Of a stretch of 64,000 nt of DNA, positions 1 to 8,784 are shown piece by piece; position 1 is the stretch's first letter, and each line of letters opens with the position of its first letter. Below the pieces are notes generated by a model. It was not told the DNA's origin. It ran no database searches and was given only the letters and a program-made list of their open reading frames with translations. The stretch spans positions 1 to 64,000 of the forward strand of contig DASXFN010000083.1 of the NCBI GenBank assembly GCA_036489565.1, written 5' to 3'. A program made the translations under genes and the position numbers. Source of the stretch: JAICKN01 sp036489565 (GTDB lineage Bacteria > Acidobacteriota > Terriglobia > Terriglobales > Acidobacteriaceae).

Positions 1-140
1 TAACTCACAGACTTCTCTACCCTTTGGACTCTCTAGGGGTGGGGAAACAGTGGAAGAGTGGCTCTTCAGAGCCGCGTACGCATCCCCCACCTCATGGCCC
101 TTTAGGGCCTGAAGCGCTTCGAAGTAGTTTTTAAAAATCT
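1..140. other. left edge, no gene seen; two small hairpins
   Basis: No coding region is supported here. Two perfect inverted repeats stand out: GGCTCT (60-65) with AGAGCC (68-73), and GGCCCT (96-101) with AGGGCC (104-109). Neither is followed by a clear T-run, so neither is a convincing terminator. They lie just downstream of the minus-strand toxin gene ending at 141 and could contribute to 3'-end formation or be part of a repeat cut by the window edge. Confidence 0.3.
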
Positions 141-542
141 CTACTTTGGCTCAACCAGCTTTAATCCCGCGACATTCGCAAAATGCTTTTTGTTAAACGT
201 CGCCAGCGTGCTGCCCCGATCCAAAGCTGTAGCGGCAACGATAAGATCGTAGGGCCCGATCATCTTGCCGGACGATTCCAGTTGCGCCCACAGCTTGGCG
301 TGATGGTAAGCCGTCTGGTCCGTGTATGGAATGATGGGCAATACATCGAGCAGCGCCCGCAAGTAGTTCTCGCGGACGTTTTTCTGTGCGGCGGTCGCCC
401 GCTCCACCTCATGCCAGAGTTCAGCCACCGTGATCGCCGCAACTTCAAATTGCTCATCGCCGCGAGACTCCAGCCAGCGCAGCAGATCAAAGGCGCCTCT
501 TTCGCCGCGGATGATGACGTCTGCGTCGAGGATTATCGCCAT
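141..542 (-). CDS. PIN-domain (VapC-type) toxin
   Basis: A 133-residue PIN-domain protein, the family of Mg2+-dependent ribonuclease toxins of type II toxin-antitoxin systems. The N-terminal strand with acidic residues (IILDADVIIR, Asp6/Asp8), the mid-protein Glu in ITVAELWHEV, the Asp in GPYDLIVAATA and the C-terminal LATFNKKHF match the usual order of PIN motifs; the length is normal. It overlaps the upstream antitoxin gene by 10 bases (533-542), so the two are translationally coupled. Expected role: RNA cleavage when the labile antitoxin is lost. The exact RNA target cannot be told from sequence. Confidence 0.85.
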   Translation of the reverse strand: MAIILDADVIIRGERGAFDLLRWLESRGDEQFEVAAITVAELWHEVERATAAQKNVRENYLRALLDVLPIIPYTDQTAYHHAKLWAQLESSGKMIGPYDLIVAATALDRGSTLATFNKKHFANVAGLKLVEPK

Positions 543-802
543 TTGTCAGGCAGGGGCTTGAGATACTGGCGCGCACTGCGCAAATCGCGATGCCACGCCT
601 TGGCTTCTTCGGCAACGAGGGGGACACCCGTTAATGCAGAAGCTAGATCGCGGCCCGTGCAAATTCTTTCGTTATTTGGCACAAGGCGCGCGACAGGAGC
701 CCCATTTCGCAGTAGAACGAATGTGACATTTTGATAATGGGCCCGGTTCACGCAATCGGCAAAATTGCGAGCCGCTTCCGTGACCGTGATGTCCTTTTTC
801 AT
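533..802 (-). CDS. Phd/YefM-type antitoxin
   Basis: An 89-residue protein whose N-terminal half (ITVTEAARNFADCVNRAHYQ, then VTFVLLRNGAPVARLVP) has the Phd/YefM fold pattern: a DNA-binding dimerisation domain followed by a variable toxin-binding tail. It is the first gene of the pair with the PIN toxin at 141-542 and would neutralise that toxin and repress the pair. An inverted repeat overlaps its start codon (801-825) and is a plausible self-operator. Confidence 0.8.
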   Translation of the reverse strand: MKKDITVTEAARNFADCVNRAHYQNVTFVLLRNGAPVARLVPNNERICTGRDLASALTGVPLVAEEAKAWHRDLRSARQYLKPLPDKWR

Positions 803-825
803 AAAATCATATTTTCAGATTTTAT
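801..825. promoter_or_regulatory. inverted repeat at antitoxin start, candidate operator
   Basis: ATAAAATC (801-808) and GATTTTAT (818-825) are perfect inverted copies separated by 9 bases. They overlap the start codon of the minus-strand antitoxin. Type II antitoxins usually repress their own promoter by binding such palindromes, so this is the likely operator of the left pair. This is inferred from position and symmetry only. Confidence 0.45.
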
Positions 826-879
826 GTAATATTCCAGCCCCAGGGGGGATTGTGGAATTTTCCCTTAATTTCCAGAAAT

Positions 880-901
880 ATGACCATGGTATAATGACCA
901 T
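880..901. promoter_or_regulatory. repeated ATGACCAT motif with -10-like TATAAT
   Basis: ATGACCAT occurs twice (880-887 and 894-901). The first copy overlaps the palindrome ACCATGGT (883-890) and a TATAAT hexamer (890-895) lies between the copies. The site sits about 25-45 bases upstream of the plus-strand antitoxin ATG at 925. It is a plausible promoter/operator for the right-hand toxin-antitoxin pair. No good -35 hexamer was found at standard spacing. Confidence 0.4.
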
Positions 902-924
902 AGTTATTACGGGGAAATATAGCC

Positions 925-1158
925 ATGAAAACCATTCCTGCGGGCGCATTCAAGGCAAAATGTCTTTCCATCATGGACGAAGTAAAAGCCAAGCGGGAAA
1001 CTGTCGTCATTACAAAGCATGGCCACGCAGTCGCCATGCTGGTCCCAGTCAATGCGGATGTGGATGAACTCTACGGTTTTCTGAACGGCAAAGGATCAAT
1101 CAAGGGCGACGTTGTCGCACCCGCGTTGTCGTCCAAGGAGTGGGGTTCCCTGAAGTGA
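925..1158 (+). CDS. Phd/YefM-type antitoxin
   Basis: A 77-residue antitoxin: TIPAGAFKAKCLSIMDEVKA, then ETVVITKHGHAVAMLVPV, is the classical Phd/YefM arrangement of helix, strand and 'G-x-P/A-V-A-x-L-V-P'-like end. The C-terminal tail should bind the toxin encoded immediately downstream. The gene is divergent from the first pair, and its stop codon overlaps the toxin's likely GTG start (GTGA at 1155-1158). Confidence 0.8.
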   Translation: MKTIPAGAFKAKCLSIMDEVKAKRETVVITKHGHAVAMLVPVNADVDELYGFLNGKGSIKGDVVAPALSSKEWGSLK

Positions 1159-1547
1159 TTCTCCTGGATACCCACATCGTGCTCTGGCTTGCCTTCGCGC
1201 CTGCCAGAATTTCCCGCCGTGCTCGCACCGTCATAGATGAAGCCCGCAGAAGCGCCACAGGTCTTGCCATATCCGATATCACACTTCTTGAGCTTGCGAC
1301 GCTGGAAGGCAAAGGACGCATTCATCTGGACATCAGCCTGGAGAGTTTCCTGTCTGAGATGGAAGCAAGATTTGCCGTTCTGGCCATGACCGGCAAAATC
1401 TGTACGCGGGCTATCGGACTTTCGGAAACCTACCCAAAAGATCCAGCCGACCGCATAATTGGCGCCACCTCGCTGGTCCACGGAATGCCTCTTATCACTG
1501 CCGACGAAGCTATCCGTCACTCTAAATCCATTGAAACGATTTGGTGA
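1155..1547 (+). CDS. PIN-domain (VapC-type) toxin
   Basis: A PIN-domain ribonuclease toxin. From the GTG at 1155 the protein begins MILLDTHIVLW, the canonical VapC start, giving 130 residues; a GTG at 1140 would add five residues but would lie directly against AAGGAG (1135-1140). Conserved features are Asp5, Glu in ITLLELATLEGKG and the DPADRIIGATS motif, followed by PLITADEAIRHS. It forms a two-gene unit with the antitoxin at 925-1158 through a four-base stop/start overlap. Its DPADR-type motif differs from the toxin at 141-542, so the two pairs belong to different PIN subgroups and are not a recent duplication. Confidence 0.85.
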   Translation: MILLDTHIVLWLAFAPARISRRARTVIDEARRSATGLAISDITLLELATLEGKGRIHLDISLESFLSEMEARFAVLAMTGKICTRAIGLSETYPKDPADRIIGATSLVHGMPLITADEAIRHSKSIETIW

Positions 1548-1826
1548 AACTCACCCCTAGCCCGAAAGTACAGGGCTTACTGGATGTGCAAATCTCATTG
1601 GTTGCACCGAATTTGCGACTTCTGTGCCACAGCGCGTCTAATACTCGGCAAATCCAGTAAACCCATTAAAAACACACACTTGCATATAAATAAACTGTTA
1701 AGGCCGATCCGACCGTTTGGTCGCTTTTCTCTTGCAAAACCGCCCCAATTTGCGCTTCCACAGTATTTTCCACAGAGTTTGGCCGGATTTTCGAGCTATT
1801 TCGGCTTGCTAACATCAAGAGATTAC

Positions 1827-3194
1827 CTATTCGGAAGCTTCGATTCCACCGCCCGCCATGGACTCGAAGCGGGTGGAATCTTTGAGGAAAGACATTTTCA
1901 CTCGGCCAGTCGGGCCGTTGCGCTGTTTGGCGATAATCAGCTCGGCTACGCCTTGCAATGCGGGGTCGTCCTGTTTGTAAACCTCTTCGCGGAAGATGAA
2001 CATGACTAGGTCGGCGTCCTGCTCGATTGATCCCGATTCGCGCAGGTCGGCGAGTTGCGGACGATGGTCGCCGCCGCGGCTCTCTGGCGCGCGGCTTAAC
2101 TGCGAGAGCGCGATCACGGGAACCTCTAACTCCTTGGCCAACCCCTTCAGCCCGCGCGAAATGGCCGAAACTTCCTGGGTGCGATTTTCATAACGCCGGC
2201 CGCCGCCAGTCATGAGCTGCAGGTAATCCACAATCAGCAAATCCAGTGCCCCTTGCGATTGCTTCAGCCGCCGAGCCTTCGCCCGCATCTCGCTCAAGGT
2301 GATTCCCGGAGTGTCATCTATGAAGATGGGTGCGTGCGCCAGTTGCTCCATGGCGTGAACAACTTTTTGCATGTCCTCGCGCCACAATGATCCGGTGCGC
2401 ATCTTGTGCGAATTTACCCGGGCCTGGGAGCAGAGCAACCGCAGAAGCAGGGCCTCGCGCGACATTTCCAGCGAGAACATTCCCACAACTTTTTTGTCTT
2501 CAATCGCCGCATTCTCGGCGATGTTCATGGCCAGCGAAGTTTTTCCCATGGAAGGCCGCGCCGCTAGGATCACCAAGTCCGACTTCTGGAAGCCGCTGGT
2601 CATTTCATCAAGATCGTTGTAGTGGGTTTCCAGCCCGGTAATGCGCTGGCCGCGTTGCAAAAGGGCATCTACCGATCCGAACGAATCCTTGACGATGTCG
2701 AGCACGCCCATAAAGCCGCGGCCAATGCGCTTTTCCGAAAGCTCGAAGATAGACGCTTCGGTATCGTTCAGGATCTCTTCGGCGGTGTCGCTCTGCTCGG
2801 CGGCGCGTGAGATGGCGGCGCTTGCGGTATGAATCAGGCCGCGCAACAATGCCTTGTCGCGAACAATTTTTACGTAGTGCTCAATGCTTGGCCGGTCGGG
2901 AACGCCATCCAGCAATCCAGAAATGTACGCGGCATCACCTATTGCTTGCAGTTCCTTGCGCCGATCGAGTTCTTCGACGAGCGTAATTAGATCAATGGCG
3001 CGCGAGGACTCCGCCAAATCCTGCATGCGGGTGTAAATGCGGCGATGAGAATCGAGCGAAAAATCTTCCGGCTTCAGGTGTTCGGCGGCTTCGTTGTACG
3101 CAAAGTTGTCCAGCAGGATCGCGCCCAGAATGGACTTCTCCGCTTCCTCATTTGCGGGGAGCGTGCGCGCGGAGCTGTAGTCAGTAGTTGCCAC
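1827..3194 (-). CDS. dnaB: replicative DNA helicase DnaB
   Basis: A 455-residue protein of full family length. The N-terminal DnaB domain (about residues 15-115, PANEEAEKSILGAILLD...) is followed by a linker and the RecA-like C-terminal ATPase domain. The Walker A motif AARPSMGKTS is at residues 211-220 and the Walker B stretch LLIVDYLQLM near 310-319. DnaB unwinds DNA 5'-3' at the replication fork as a hexamer and recruits primase. The gene stands alone on the minus strand rather than beside rpsR/rplI. A stable hairpin (3241-3272) lies about 50 bases upstream of the start. Confidence 0.97.
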   Translation of the reverse strand: MATTDYSSARTLPANEEAEKSILGAILLDNFAYNEAAEHLKPEDFSLDSHRRIYTRMQDLAESSRAIDLITLVEELDRRKELQAIGDAAYISGLLDGVPDRPSIEHYVKIVRDKALLRGLIHTASAAISRAAEQSDTAEEILNDTEASIFELSEKRIGRGFMGVLDIVKDSFGSVDALLQRGQRITGLETHYNDLDEMTSGFQKSDLVILAARPSMGKTSLAMNIAENAAIEDKKVVGMFSLEMSREALLLRLLCSQARVNSHKMRTGSLWREDMQKVVHAMEQLAHAPIFIDDTPGITLSEMRAKARRLKQSQGALDLLIVDYLQLMTGGGRRYENRTQEVSAISRGLKGLAKELEVPVIALSQLSRAPESRGGDHRPQLADLRESGSIEQDADLVMFIFREEVYKQDDPALQGVAELIIAKQRNGPTGRVKMSFLKDSTRFESMAGGGIEASE

Positions 3195-4086
3195 GATTAA
3201 TGATAGCTAGGAGAAATGTTTTCTGAAGGAACGAGGTGAAAGAGTACATGACAATGCTTGTGAATGTACTCTGGAAAAACGAGAAAGAATTATTTTTTTC
3301 CGCCATGCGATTGGCCGCTGAAAAATCCCCGGTCATCAATTCCAAGTATAGGCGAATGAATGGCGAATAATCAATCCGACATATCTTTAGGCACCAAACA
3401 GGAAAGTTCGCGCCAACAAGCAGTCACAAGGGCAGGGAAAAACAGTGGCTGCGCTACAAAATAAATGCGGCCCAAGGACCAGCCATCCCTGGGCCGATTG
3501 CCTGCGAATGTTCCTGACCGCGTTGCCGCTTTTAGCGGCGAGTCATGCGACCGGACTTTTCCGTGAGGAAGAATCTCAAAATCGCATCGCGAGAGTTCTC
3601 ACTTGGCGAAATCTTCAATCGCCCGATAATTTGTCTGCAAACCTTGCGGTCTGTAAATCAACTTACCTTTCGATCAACGATATCGCCGTTCGTAGGCTCA
3701 TCGCTTTGCAAATCAGGTAGCGCCAAATTCCGCTTTTCAGCTGAACTCGAAGGCCGCAACGCCCTTGGTTTCTCAACGCGCAAGCGCATCTTTGAAACCT
3801 TCCGGCAATCTCTCCCGAAGGAGCACCGCCGGTATCGCTACACTTTCCGCAAACTCCGCAGCGTTAAGAACATCTCACGCATGCCGTAAAAGCACTTTGC
3901 GGCAAAGCCGGTTTTCTCGCAATGGAAAAATCGGGGTTGCTTGTGCAGAAACTGTGGAGGATGAAACTTCCTTGTGGAAAGCGAAGCAAAAATTCCCTGC
4001 CAGCGATTTCATGCGCTGATTTTCCCACCGTTAGCCGTCGAATCCGCGCCGAAGTGTTATTCTCGGGAGCGTTAAATTTTCCTGTA
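3195..4086. other. long intergenic region, no supported gene
   Basis: About 890 bases between divergent dnaB and the propeller gene. Open frames of 80-115 codons occur (for example 3445-3720 and 3545-3889 on the plus strand), but they overlap one another, are rich in Arg/Ser/Lys and show no recognisable domain or convincing ribosome binding site. The only clear structure is the inverted repeat at 3241-3272. I cannot identify a structured RNA here by eye. Confidence 0.4.
3241..3272. promoter_or_regulatory. inverted repeat upstream of dnaB
   Basis: AGAGTACAT (3241-3249) and ATGTACTCT (3264-3272) are perfect 9-base inverted copies with a 14-base spacer, 47 bases upstream of the dnaB start. The site could be a protein-binding site or a leader hairpin in the dnaB mRNA. 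There is no T-run, so it does not look like a terminator. Confidence 0.35.
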
Positions 4087-5268
4087 ATGGATCCAACACC
4101 AATCATGAGAATATTCAATCAATACAAGAAGCAGATTCGTTTCTTCATGCCCGTCCTCATGCTGGTAGTTCTTTCTGGCATCTCTTTCGCCGCGGGGCCG
4201 AAGGAATCGTTCATCGTTTACGTGGGGACTTATACCGGCCACGGCAGCCAGGGAATTTATGCTTATCGTTTTGATGAAGGCACGGGAAAATTGAGCGCTG
4301 TTGGTCTTGCCGCGGAGACTGCTTCGCCGTCTTTCCTCGTGCTCTCCGGCAACAGGCGCTTCTTGTATGCGGTGAATGAGCTGGAAAACTATCAGGGCAA
4401 GCCTAGCGGCGGAGTTAGCGCGTTTGCCGTTCAACCGTCGGGCGAAAAACTCACGTTTCTCAATGAATTGCCGTCGCGCGGCGAAGACCCTGCACACCTT
4501 GCGTTGGACCGCACGGGCAAATATCTACTTGTGGCTAACTATACTTCCGGGAATGTCGCCGTTTTCCCCGTATTAAAGAATGGAAGCCTGGGCGAAGCGA
4601 CTGCTTTTGTGCAGCATCATGGTTCAAGCGTGAATCGCGAGCGCCAGGAGGGACCCCACGCGCATGAAATCGTCATGTCCCCCGACAACCGTTTCGCGCT
4701 TGTGACGGACCTCGGCCTCGACGAGATTTTCAGTTATCCCTTTGACGCCGCCAAGGGAATGTTGGGTGAACCACACATTACGAAATCACACCCCGGAGCC
4801 GGGCCACGTCACATGGTCTTCAGCAAGGATGGCAGGTTTCTATATGTGATTCATGAGTTGCAATCCACAATTGTTGTGTATTCCTACGAGTCCGCGCATG
4901 GCGAATTGAAGGAAGTGCAGACGATCTCAGCTTTGCCCGGCGATTTCAAAGGAAAGAGCACGGCAGGGGAGATTGCTTTGAGCCCTTCGGGAAAATTCCT
5001 TTATGGGTCGAATCGCGGGAGCGACAGCATTGCGGTGTTTTCCGTTGATTCCGCGAAGGGCACCCTGAAACCTGTCGAATTCGATTCAAGCATAGGAAAG
5101 ACGCCGCGCGATTTCGTGATTGACCCGTCGGGCCGCTTCCTGCTCGTAGCCAATCAGGATTCCGGCAACATCGTGGTCTATCGCATTAACCAGGCATCCG
5201 GTCATCTGACGCCAACTGGTGACAAGACTGAACTGTCGTCGCCGGTCTGCCTGCAATTTCTGCATTAA
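4087..5268 (+). CDS. exported lactonase-family seven-bladed beta-propeller
   Basis: A 393-residue protein with an N-terminal signal peptide (FFMPVLMLVVLSGISFAAG) and repeated propeller blades (FIVYVGTYTGHGSQGIYAY..., GKYLLVANYTSGNVAVFPV, GRFLYVIHELQSTIVVY, GRFLLVANQDSGNIVVY). This is the 6-phosphogluconolactonase (YbhE/Pgl) and carboxy-cis,cis-muconate cyclase superfamily. Because this copy is exported it probably does not serve the pentose phosphate pathway; an extracytoplasmic lactone hydrolase or binding role is more likely. The start is either ATG 4087 or ATG 4105; the open frame continues upstream to 3922 but those residues are not signal-like. It is monocistronic and convergent with the next gene. 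Confidence 0.8.
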   Translation: MDPTPIMRIFNQYKKQIRFFMPVLMLVVLSGISFAAGPKESFIVYVGTYTGHGSQGIYAYRFDEGTGKLSAVGLAAETASPSFLVLSGNRRFLYAVNELENYQGKPSGGVSAFAVQPSGEKLTFLNELPSRGEDPAHLALDRTGKYLLVANYTSGNVAVFPVLKNGSLGEATAFVQHHGSSVNRERQEGPHAHEIVMSPDNRFALVTDLGLDEIFSYPFDAAKGMLGEPHITKSHPGAGPRHMVFSKDGRFLYVIHELQSTIVVYSYESAHGELKEVQTISALPGDFKGKSTAGEIALSPSGKFLYGSNRGSDSIAVFSVDSAKGTLKPVEFDSSIGKTPRDFVIDPSGRFLLVANQDSGNIVVYRINQASGHLTPTGDKTELSSPVCLQFLH

Positions 5269-5273
5269 TAGTT

Positions 5274-5301
5274 CGGCGCCTGCCCTTTAGGTTAGGCGCC
5301 G
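5274..5301. terminator. hairpin between convergent genes
   Basis: CGGCGCCT (5274-5281) and AGGCGCCG (5294-5301) are perfect inverted copies in the 49-base gap between the convergent propeller and hydrolase genes. The stem is GC-rich but lacks a T-run on either side. It may act as a bidirectional transcription barrier; confidence as an intrinsic terminator is modest. Confidence 0.45.
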
Positions 5302-5317
5302 TACCGCCGAATGCTCA

Positions 5318-6919
5318 TTAAGGCAAGCATTGCAGAATCTTGTCCCAGGTGCCTGCCTGGTAAAAATAATTCAGGTGGTAAACGCCGGTCGTCTGGCCGT
5401 ACTCATCTACTTGCGCCGGCGGCAGGACTTGCCCTTTTACGGTGGAGACTCCCAGCGTAGGCACGACCAGGTCGTTCAATTCTCCAAAGAACAAAGCATC
5501 TATTCCGTTATTTTCGATGGCCCGTGCCAATCCGCCCGCAGGTTGATAATCCGCTTCCACTCCGAAATAAAATGCCGGATTCAGCGGGGGTGTATTCAAC
5601 TCGCACAGAAGGGGACTTCCGGGATCCATATCTTCCAGCCCCGGCAGCGCGCCGATTCCACCTTCCACGATCCCACCAAAAATCGTGAGCAGAGCACCCA
5701 GCCCAATTTCCGCCACGCCCTGACTGAATGAACTCAAGATAGAAGCGAGCCGGCTCACCGCTTTCGGCAAATCATTTGGGTCGGCCAACGGTGTACCAAT
5801 GTCGGGAGTTCCCACCAACATGATCTTGTCAATTTGAACGCTGACTCCAGATGGGGGATTCCATCCAGGCGAATCAGCCAGCTCGGCCAACTGCGCGGGC
5901 GTTAACTCTTTTAGAGCACGTGCCAGCAACCCGCCGCGGCTATGGCTGATTACATCGAATTGGTAAGTACCTGCCGGGAGGCCGTTGTAGAAATCAATCG
6001 CATTCTGCGCCACGCTCTTGGTGAGCGTGTGATGGTTGAATCCAATGACCCGGTTTTCATATTTTTCATACAGATGGTTGCCCGCCTGCGAGAATTGTGA
6101 CAGTCCGGCAAAAGCACCCGAGGTGTTGCTGGTCGTTCCATGAATGAACAGTAAGGTCTTTTTATTTTTGAATGAAGAAAGGTCGGAAACTGGCGCTGGA
6201 GGATTTGCCAACAGTGCGGCCGCCGTAGCGCCTCCATGAAATCCCTGCGGCTTCCGATAAAGAGCTTCCCACGCCTTGGCCGCCAGATACACCGCGTCTC
6301 CAGCCAATCCTCCCAAAACCTTTCTCTTCACGAACTGGATCACTTTTCCGCCGATTCCACCGAGCATCGCCATTTGTTTTGGCGTCACTGTTCCCGCCGG
6401 GGCTGCTTGCGGAGTGCGTAGCTTGATCCAATAATGATGGGTCGGAGGCAAAGAAGCGGACCGCTTCGCAGACGCTGCGGCAGAGGCTTTACCATGCGCG
6501 CCGCGCCGTGCTGCAACACTGGCGGTGACAGCCTTGTTTACCGCGGGCAGCGGTATAGGCAAATGAAGGCTGATGATTCCGTCTTCATCGCGGTAGATGG
6601 CAAATTCCACTTCGTCGGATGCGATTGTGGTACCGACCAGGACTTTGTGGTGCCAGCTTCTTTCCAGAACTGCCTTCGCCAATCTCGGCGTCGGGCTTGG
6701 AGTGATTTCCTCCAATGACAGAAATCCGTTTTCGCGTTTGAGTCCTGCCTCGACAAGGGCCCGGGTCAATTGATCGGGTGGCGCACCAGCAAGAAGCGCT
6801 TTATGCTCCGTGGGCGTACGCCAAATTGCATTGCCGGTTAGGCCGGGGGCCCGCAACCATTTGCCATTGCCAAGCTCCAACCGTTGTGATGTGCGATCGA
6901 GCGCGAAAATTGTGGGCAT
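5318..6919 (-). CDS. large alpha/beta-hydrolase (lipase-like), function unknown
   Basis: A 533-residue protein. Residues 1-240 form an unrecognised N-terminal region with an Ala/Ser/Lys-rich stretch near 128-156. The C-terminal half is an alpha/beta-hydrolase: the oxyanion-type motif LLFIHGTTSNTS is at about 257-267 and the nucleophile elbow SHSRGG has Ser327. A Gly-rich hydrophobic stretch (ALLTIFGGIVEGGIGALPG) follows. No signal peptide is evident. The substrate may be a lipid or ester, but there is nothing specific in the context. It resembles hydrolases annotated as esterase/lipase-like in Acidobacteriota. It stands alone between two unrelated genes. Confidence 0.65.
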   Translation of the reverse strand: MPTIFALDRTSQRLELGNGKWLRAPGLTGNAIWRTPTEHKALLAGAPPDQLTRALVEAGLKRENGFLSLEEITPSPTPRLAKAVLERSWHHKVLVGTTIASDEVEFAIYRDEDGIISLHLPIPLPAVNKAVTASVAARRGAHGKASAAASAKRSASLPPTHHYWIKLRTPQAAPAGTVTPKQMAMLGGIGGKVIQFVKRKVLGGLAGDAVYLAAKAWEALYRKPQGFHGGATAAALLANPPAPVSDLSSFKNKKTLLFIHGTTSNTSGAFAGLSQFSQAGNHLYEKYENRVIGFNHHTLTKSVAQNAIDFYNGLPAGTYQFDVISHSRGGLLARALKELTPAQLAELADSPGWNPPSGVSVQIDKIMLVGTPDIGTPLADPNDLPKAVSRLASILSSFSQGVAEIGLGALLTIFGGIVEGGIGALPGLEDMDPGSPLLCELNTPPLNPAFYFGVEADYQPAGGLARAIENNGIDALFFGELNDLVVPTLGVSTVKGQVLPPAQVDEYGQTTGVYHLNYFYQAGTWDKILQCLP

Positions 6920-7197
6920 TGCGATACTCCTTCTCTGTTCCTCTGCTCGAAAAAATCCGCCTGGATACTATGAGAAATTAACTCTCCATTCGCCGCAACG
7001 CACAATCATGGCGCTGTTTTCGCGGTAAGCGAACACTAAAATTGTGTAATGAGAGTATGGGATACCGGAAGTCTATCTGTACGGGGTAGGGCGGCCGCAC
7101 TCGTCTGCCCGGTTCCACGAAGCTCAAGCAATATGCGAGTGATGCTCGCTTGCCCAGACGGAGGCGTCTGCGCCTAAAAGTGTTTCTTGGTTGGCAA

Positions 7198-8784
7198 CTA
7201 AGCGGGAGTGCCCGTTTTCAGGTTTGCGGATTCCGCCAAACGAATCAGTTGGGGCAGGACATTTCCCAAGGATTGGTTCGGCTGCCCCAGCGTAAAGTAC
7301 AACTCGCTATAAATCGCGTGAAGTTCATCGTACACACTCTGCTCCGACTTCTGCGGCTCATAAACTTTGTGCGGCGGGCAGATTTTTTCCTGAGCTTCTT
7401 CCACGGTCTTGAAAGTTCCCGCCGCTAGAAATGCGAAGATCGCCGATCCCAGGCTCACCACGCTCTTTGCTGGCACCAGCACGGGCCGTCCCAAAACATT
7501 GGCGTATACACGGTTGAGCACATCATTCTTTTGCGGGATACCCCCGGCGTTAATGACTCGCTTGATGTTCACTCCGTGTTCGGCCATGCGGTCGAGAATT
7601 ACTCGCGTGTGCAAAGCGGTTCCTTCAATCGCGGCAAAGAGTTCGTCTTTAGCAGTGCTTTGCAGGTTCCATCCCAGGGTCACGCCGCGCAGGTTCGGAT
7701 TCACCAGGACGGTGCGGTCGCCGTTGTCCCAGGTCATGCGCAGCAATCCGGTTTGTCCGGCGCGGTATTGTTCCAGTCCCTGGCTCAGGCTTTCGACGCT
7801 GGAGCCCGCGCGAGTGGCGATGGCGTTGAAAATATCTCCCACGGCGGAGAGTCCCGCCTCAATGCCGGTGCGTTGCGGATGCACGCTTCCTTGCACCACC
7901 CCACATACGCCGGGAACCAGGTTGACCGAAGGCGTGATGCCTATAATGCAGGTCGAAGTTCCGACCACGTTCACCATGTCGTCAGTACGGCATCCCGCGC
8001 CAATGGCATCCCAGTGGGCGTCAAATGCGCCAACAGGAATAGGGATACCCGGCTTCAGGCCCAACTGCACCGCCCATTTTGTGGAAAGTTTCCCGGCAAT
8101 TTGATCGGACGTTGCGTACTCTCCGGAAAGCTTTTCGCGCACGCCCGCCAGCAAGGGATCCACGGAAACCAGAAATTTTTCCGGCGGCAGCCCGCCGAGC
8201 TTGGCGTTCCACAGCCATTTATGCCCCATGGCGCAGATGCTGCGCTTTACTTTCTTCGGATCGGTGATGCCACATAGGGTTGCGGCAACCATGTCGCAAT
8301 GTTCGAAGGCGGAGACGAACCCCTCGCGCTTTTCCGGATTATGCCGCAGCCAGTGCAGCAGCTTGGAGAATCCCCACTCCGAGGAATAGACCCCGCCGCA
8401 CCACTCGATCGCTTCGAGTTTTTCGCGATGCGCGGCTTCTGTGATTTCGGCAGCTTCTCCCTTGGCCCGGTGATCGCACCACAAATAATATTCGCCCAGC
8501 GGAACCATGTCCTTGCCAACGACAATGACCGAAGATCCGGTTGTATCGAGGGCGATGGCTTCGACTTGCTCGCTGCGAATGCCTGCCTTTTTTATCGCGT
8601 CGCGCGTGGCTGCGGCGAGCGCTCGCATCTGATCTTCGTGCGATTGCGTGGCGTACTCAGGATCTTCCCGCTTGCGGTGCAAGGGGTACTCCGCGATTGC
8701 GGAGGTCAGTAAACCGCGTTCGCTATCCACGAGCGAGACGCGTACGCTCAAAGTTCCGAAATCCACCCCTGCGACGATTGCCAT
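7198..8784 (-). CDS. araB: FGGY-family carbohydrate kinase, ribulokinase-like
   Basis: FGGY kinase of 528 residues when started at the ATG whose first base is 8784 (MAIVAGVDFGTLSVRVSLVD). A longer frame to 8826 would add 14 unrelated residues inside the upstream isomerase gene. The N-terminal phosphate-binding motif DFGTLSVRVSLVDS and the C-terminal GGIPQKNDVLNRVYANVLGRPV and SLGSAIFAFLAAG segments are typical of ribulokinases, which phosphorylate L-ribulose with ATP. The start overlaps the isomerase stop by one base (TAATG), so the two are cotranslated. No L-ribulose-5-phosphate 4-epimerase (AraD) is nearby, so the true ketose could be L-ribulose, L-fuculose or another sugar. The gene symbol is by similarity only. 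Confidence 0.75.
   Translation of the reverse strand: MAIVAGVDFGTLSVRVSLVDSERGLLTSAIAEYPLHRKREDPEYATQSHEDQMRALAAATRDAIKKAGIRSEQVEAIALDTTGSSVIVVGKDMVPLGEYYLWCDHRAKGEAAEITEAAHREKLEAIEWCGGVYSSEWGFSKLLHWLRHNPEKREGFVSAFEHCDMVAATLCGITDPKKVKRSICAMGHKWLWNAKLGGLPPEKFLVSVDPLLAGVREKLSGEYATSDQIAGKLSTKWAVQLGLKPGIPIPVGAFDAHWDAIGAGCRTDDMVNVVGTSTCIIGITPSVNLVPGVCGVVQGSVHPQRTGIEAGLSAVGDIFNAIATRAGSSVESLSQGLEQYRAGQTGLLRMTWDNGDRTVLVNPNLRGVTLGWNLQSTAKDELFAAIEGTALHTRVILDRMAEHGVNIKRVINAGGIPQKNDVLNRVYANVLGRPVLVPAKSVVSLGSAIFAFLAAGTFKTVEEAQEKICPPHKVYEPQKSEQSVYDELHAIYSELYFTLGQPNQSLGNVLPQLIRLAESANLKTGTPA

Noticed and set aside
1761..1780. TTTTCCACA, one base off a DnaA box, downstream of dnaB
   Set aside because: A single imperfect match with no cluster, no AT-rich unwinding region and no dnaA or dnaN nearby; not evidence of an origin.
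3445..3889. Overlapping plus-strand frames of 91 and 114 codons in the dnaB upstream region
   Set aside because: They overlap in different frames, are compositionally odd and match no family; no ribosome binding site supports either.
7531..8277. Long plus-strand frames opposite the kinase gene
   Set aside because: They are antisense shadows of a well-conserved coding region with no protein features of their own.
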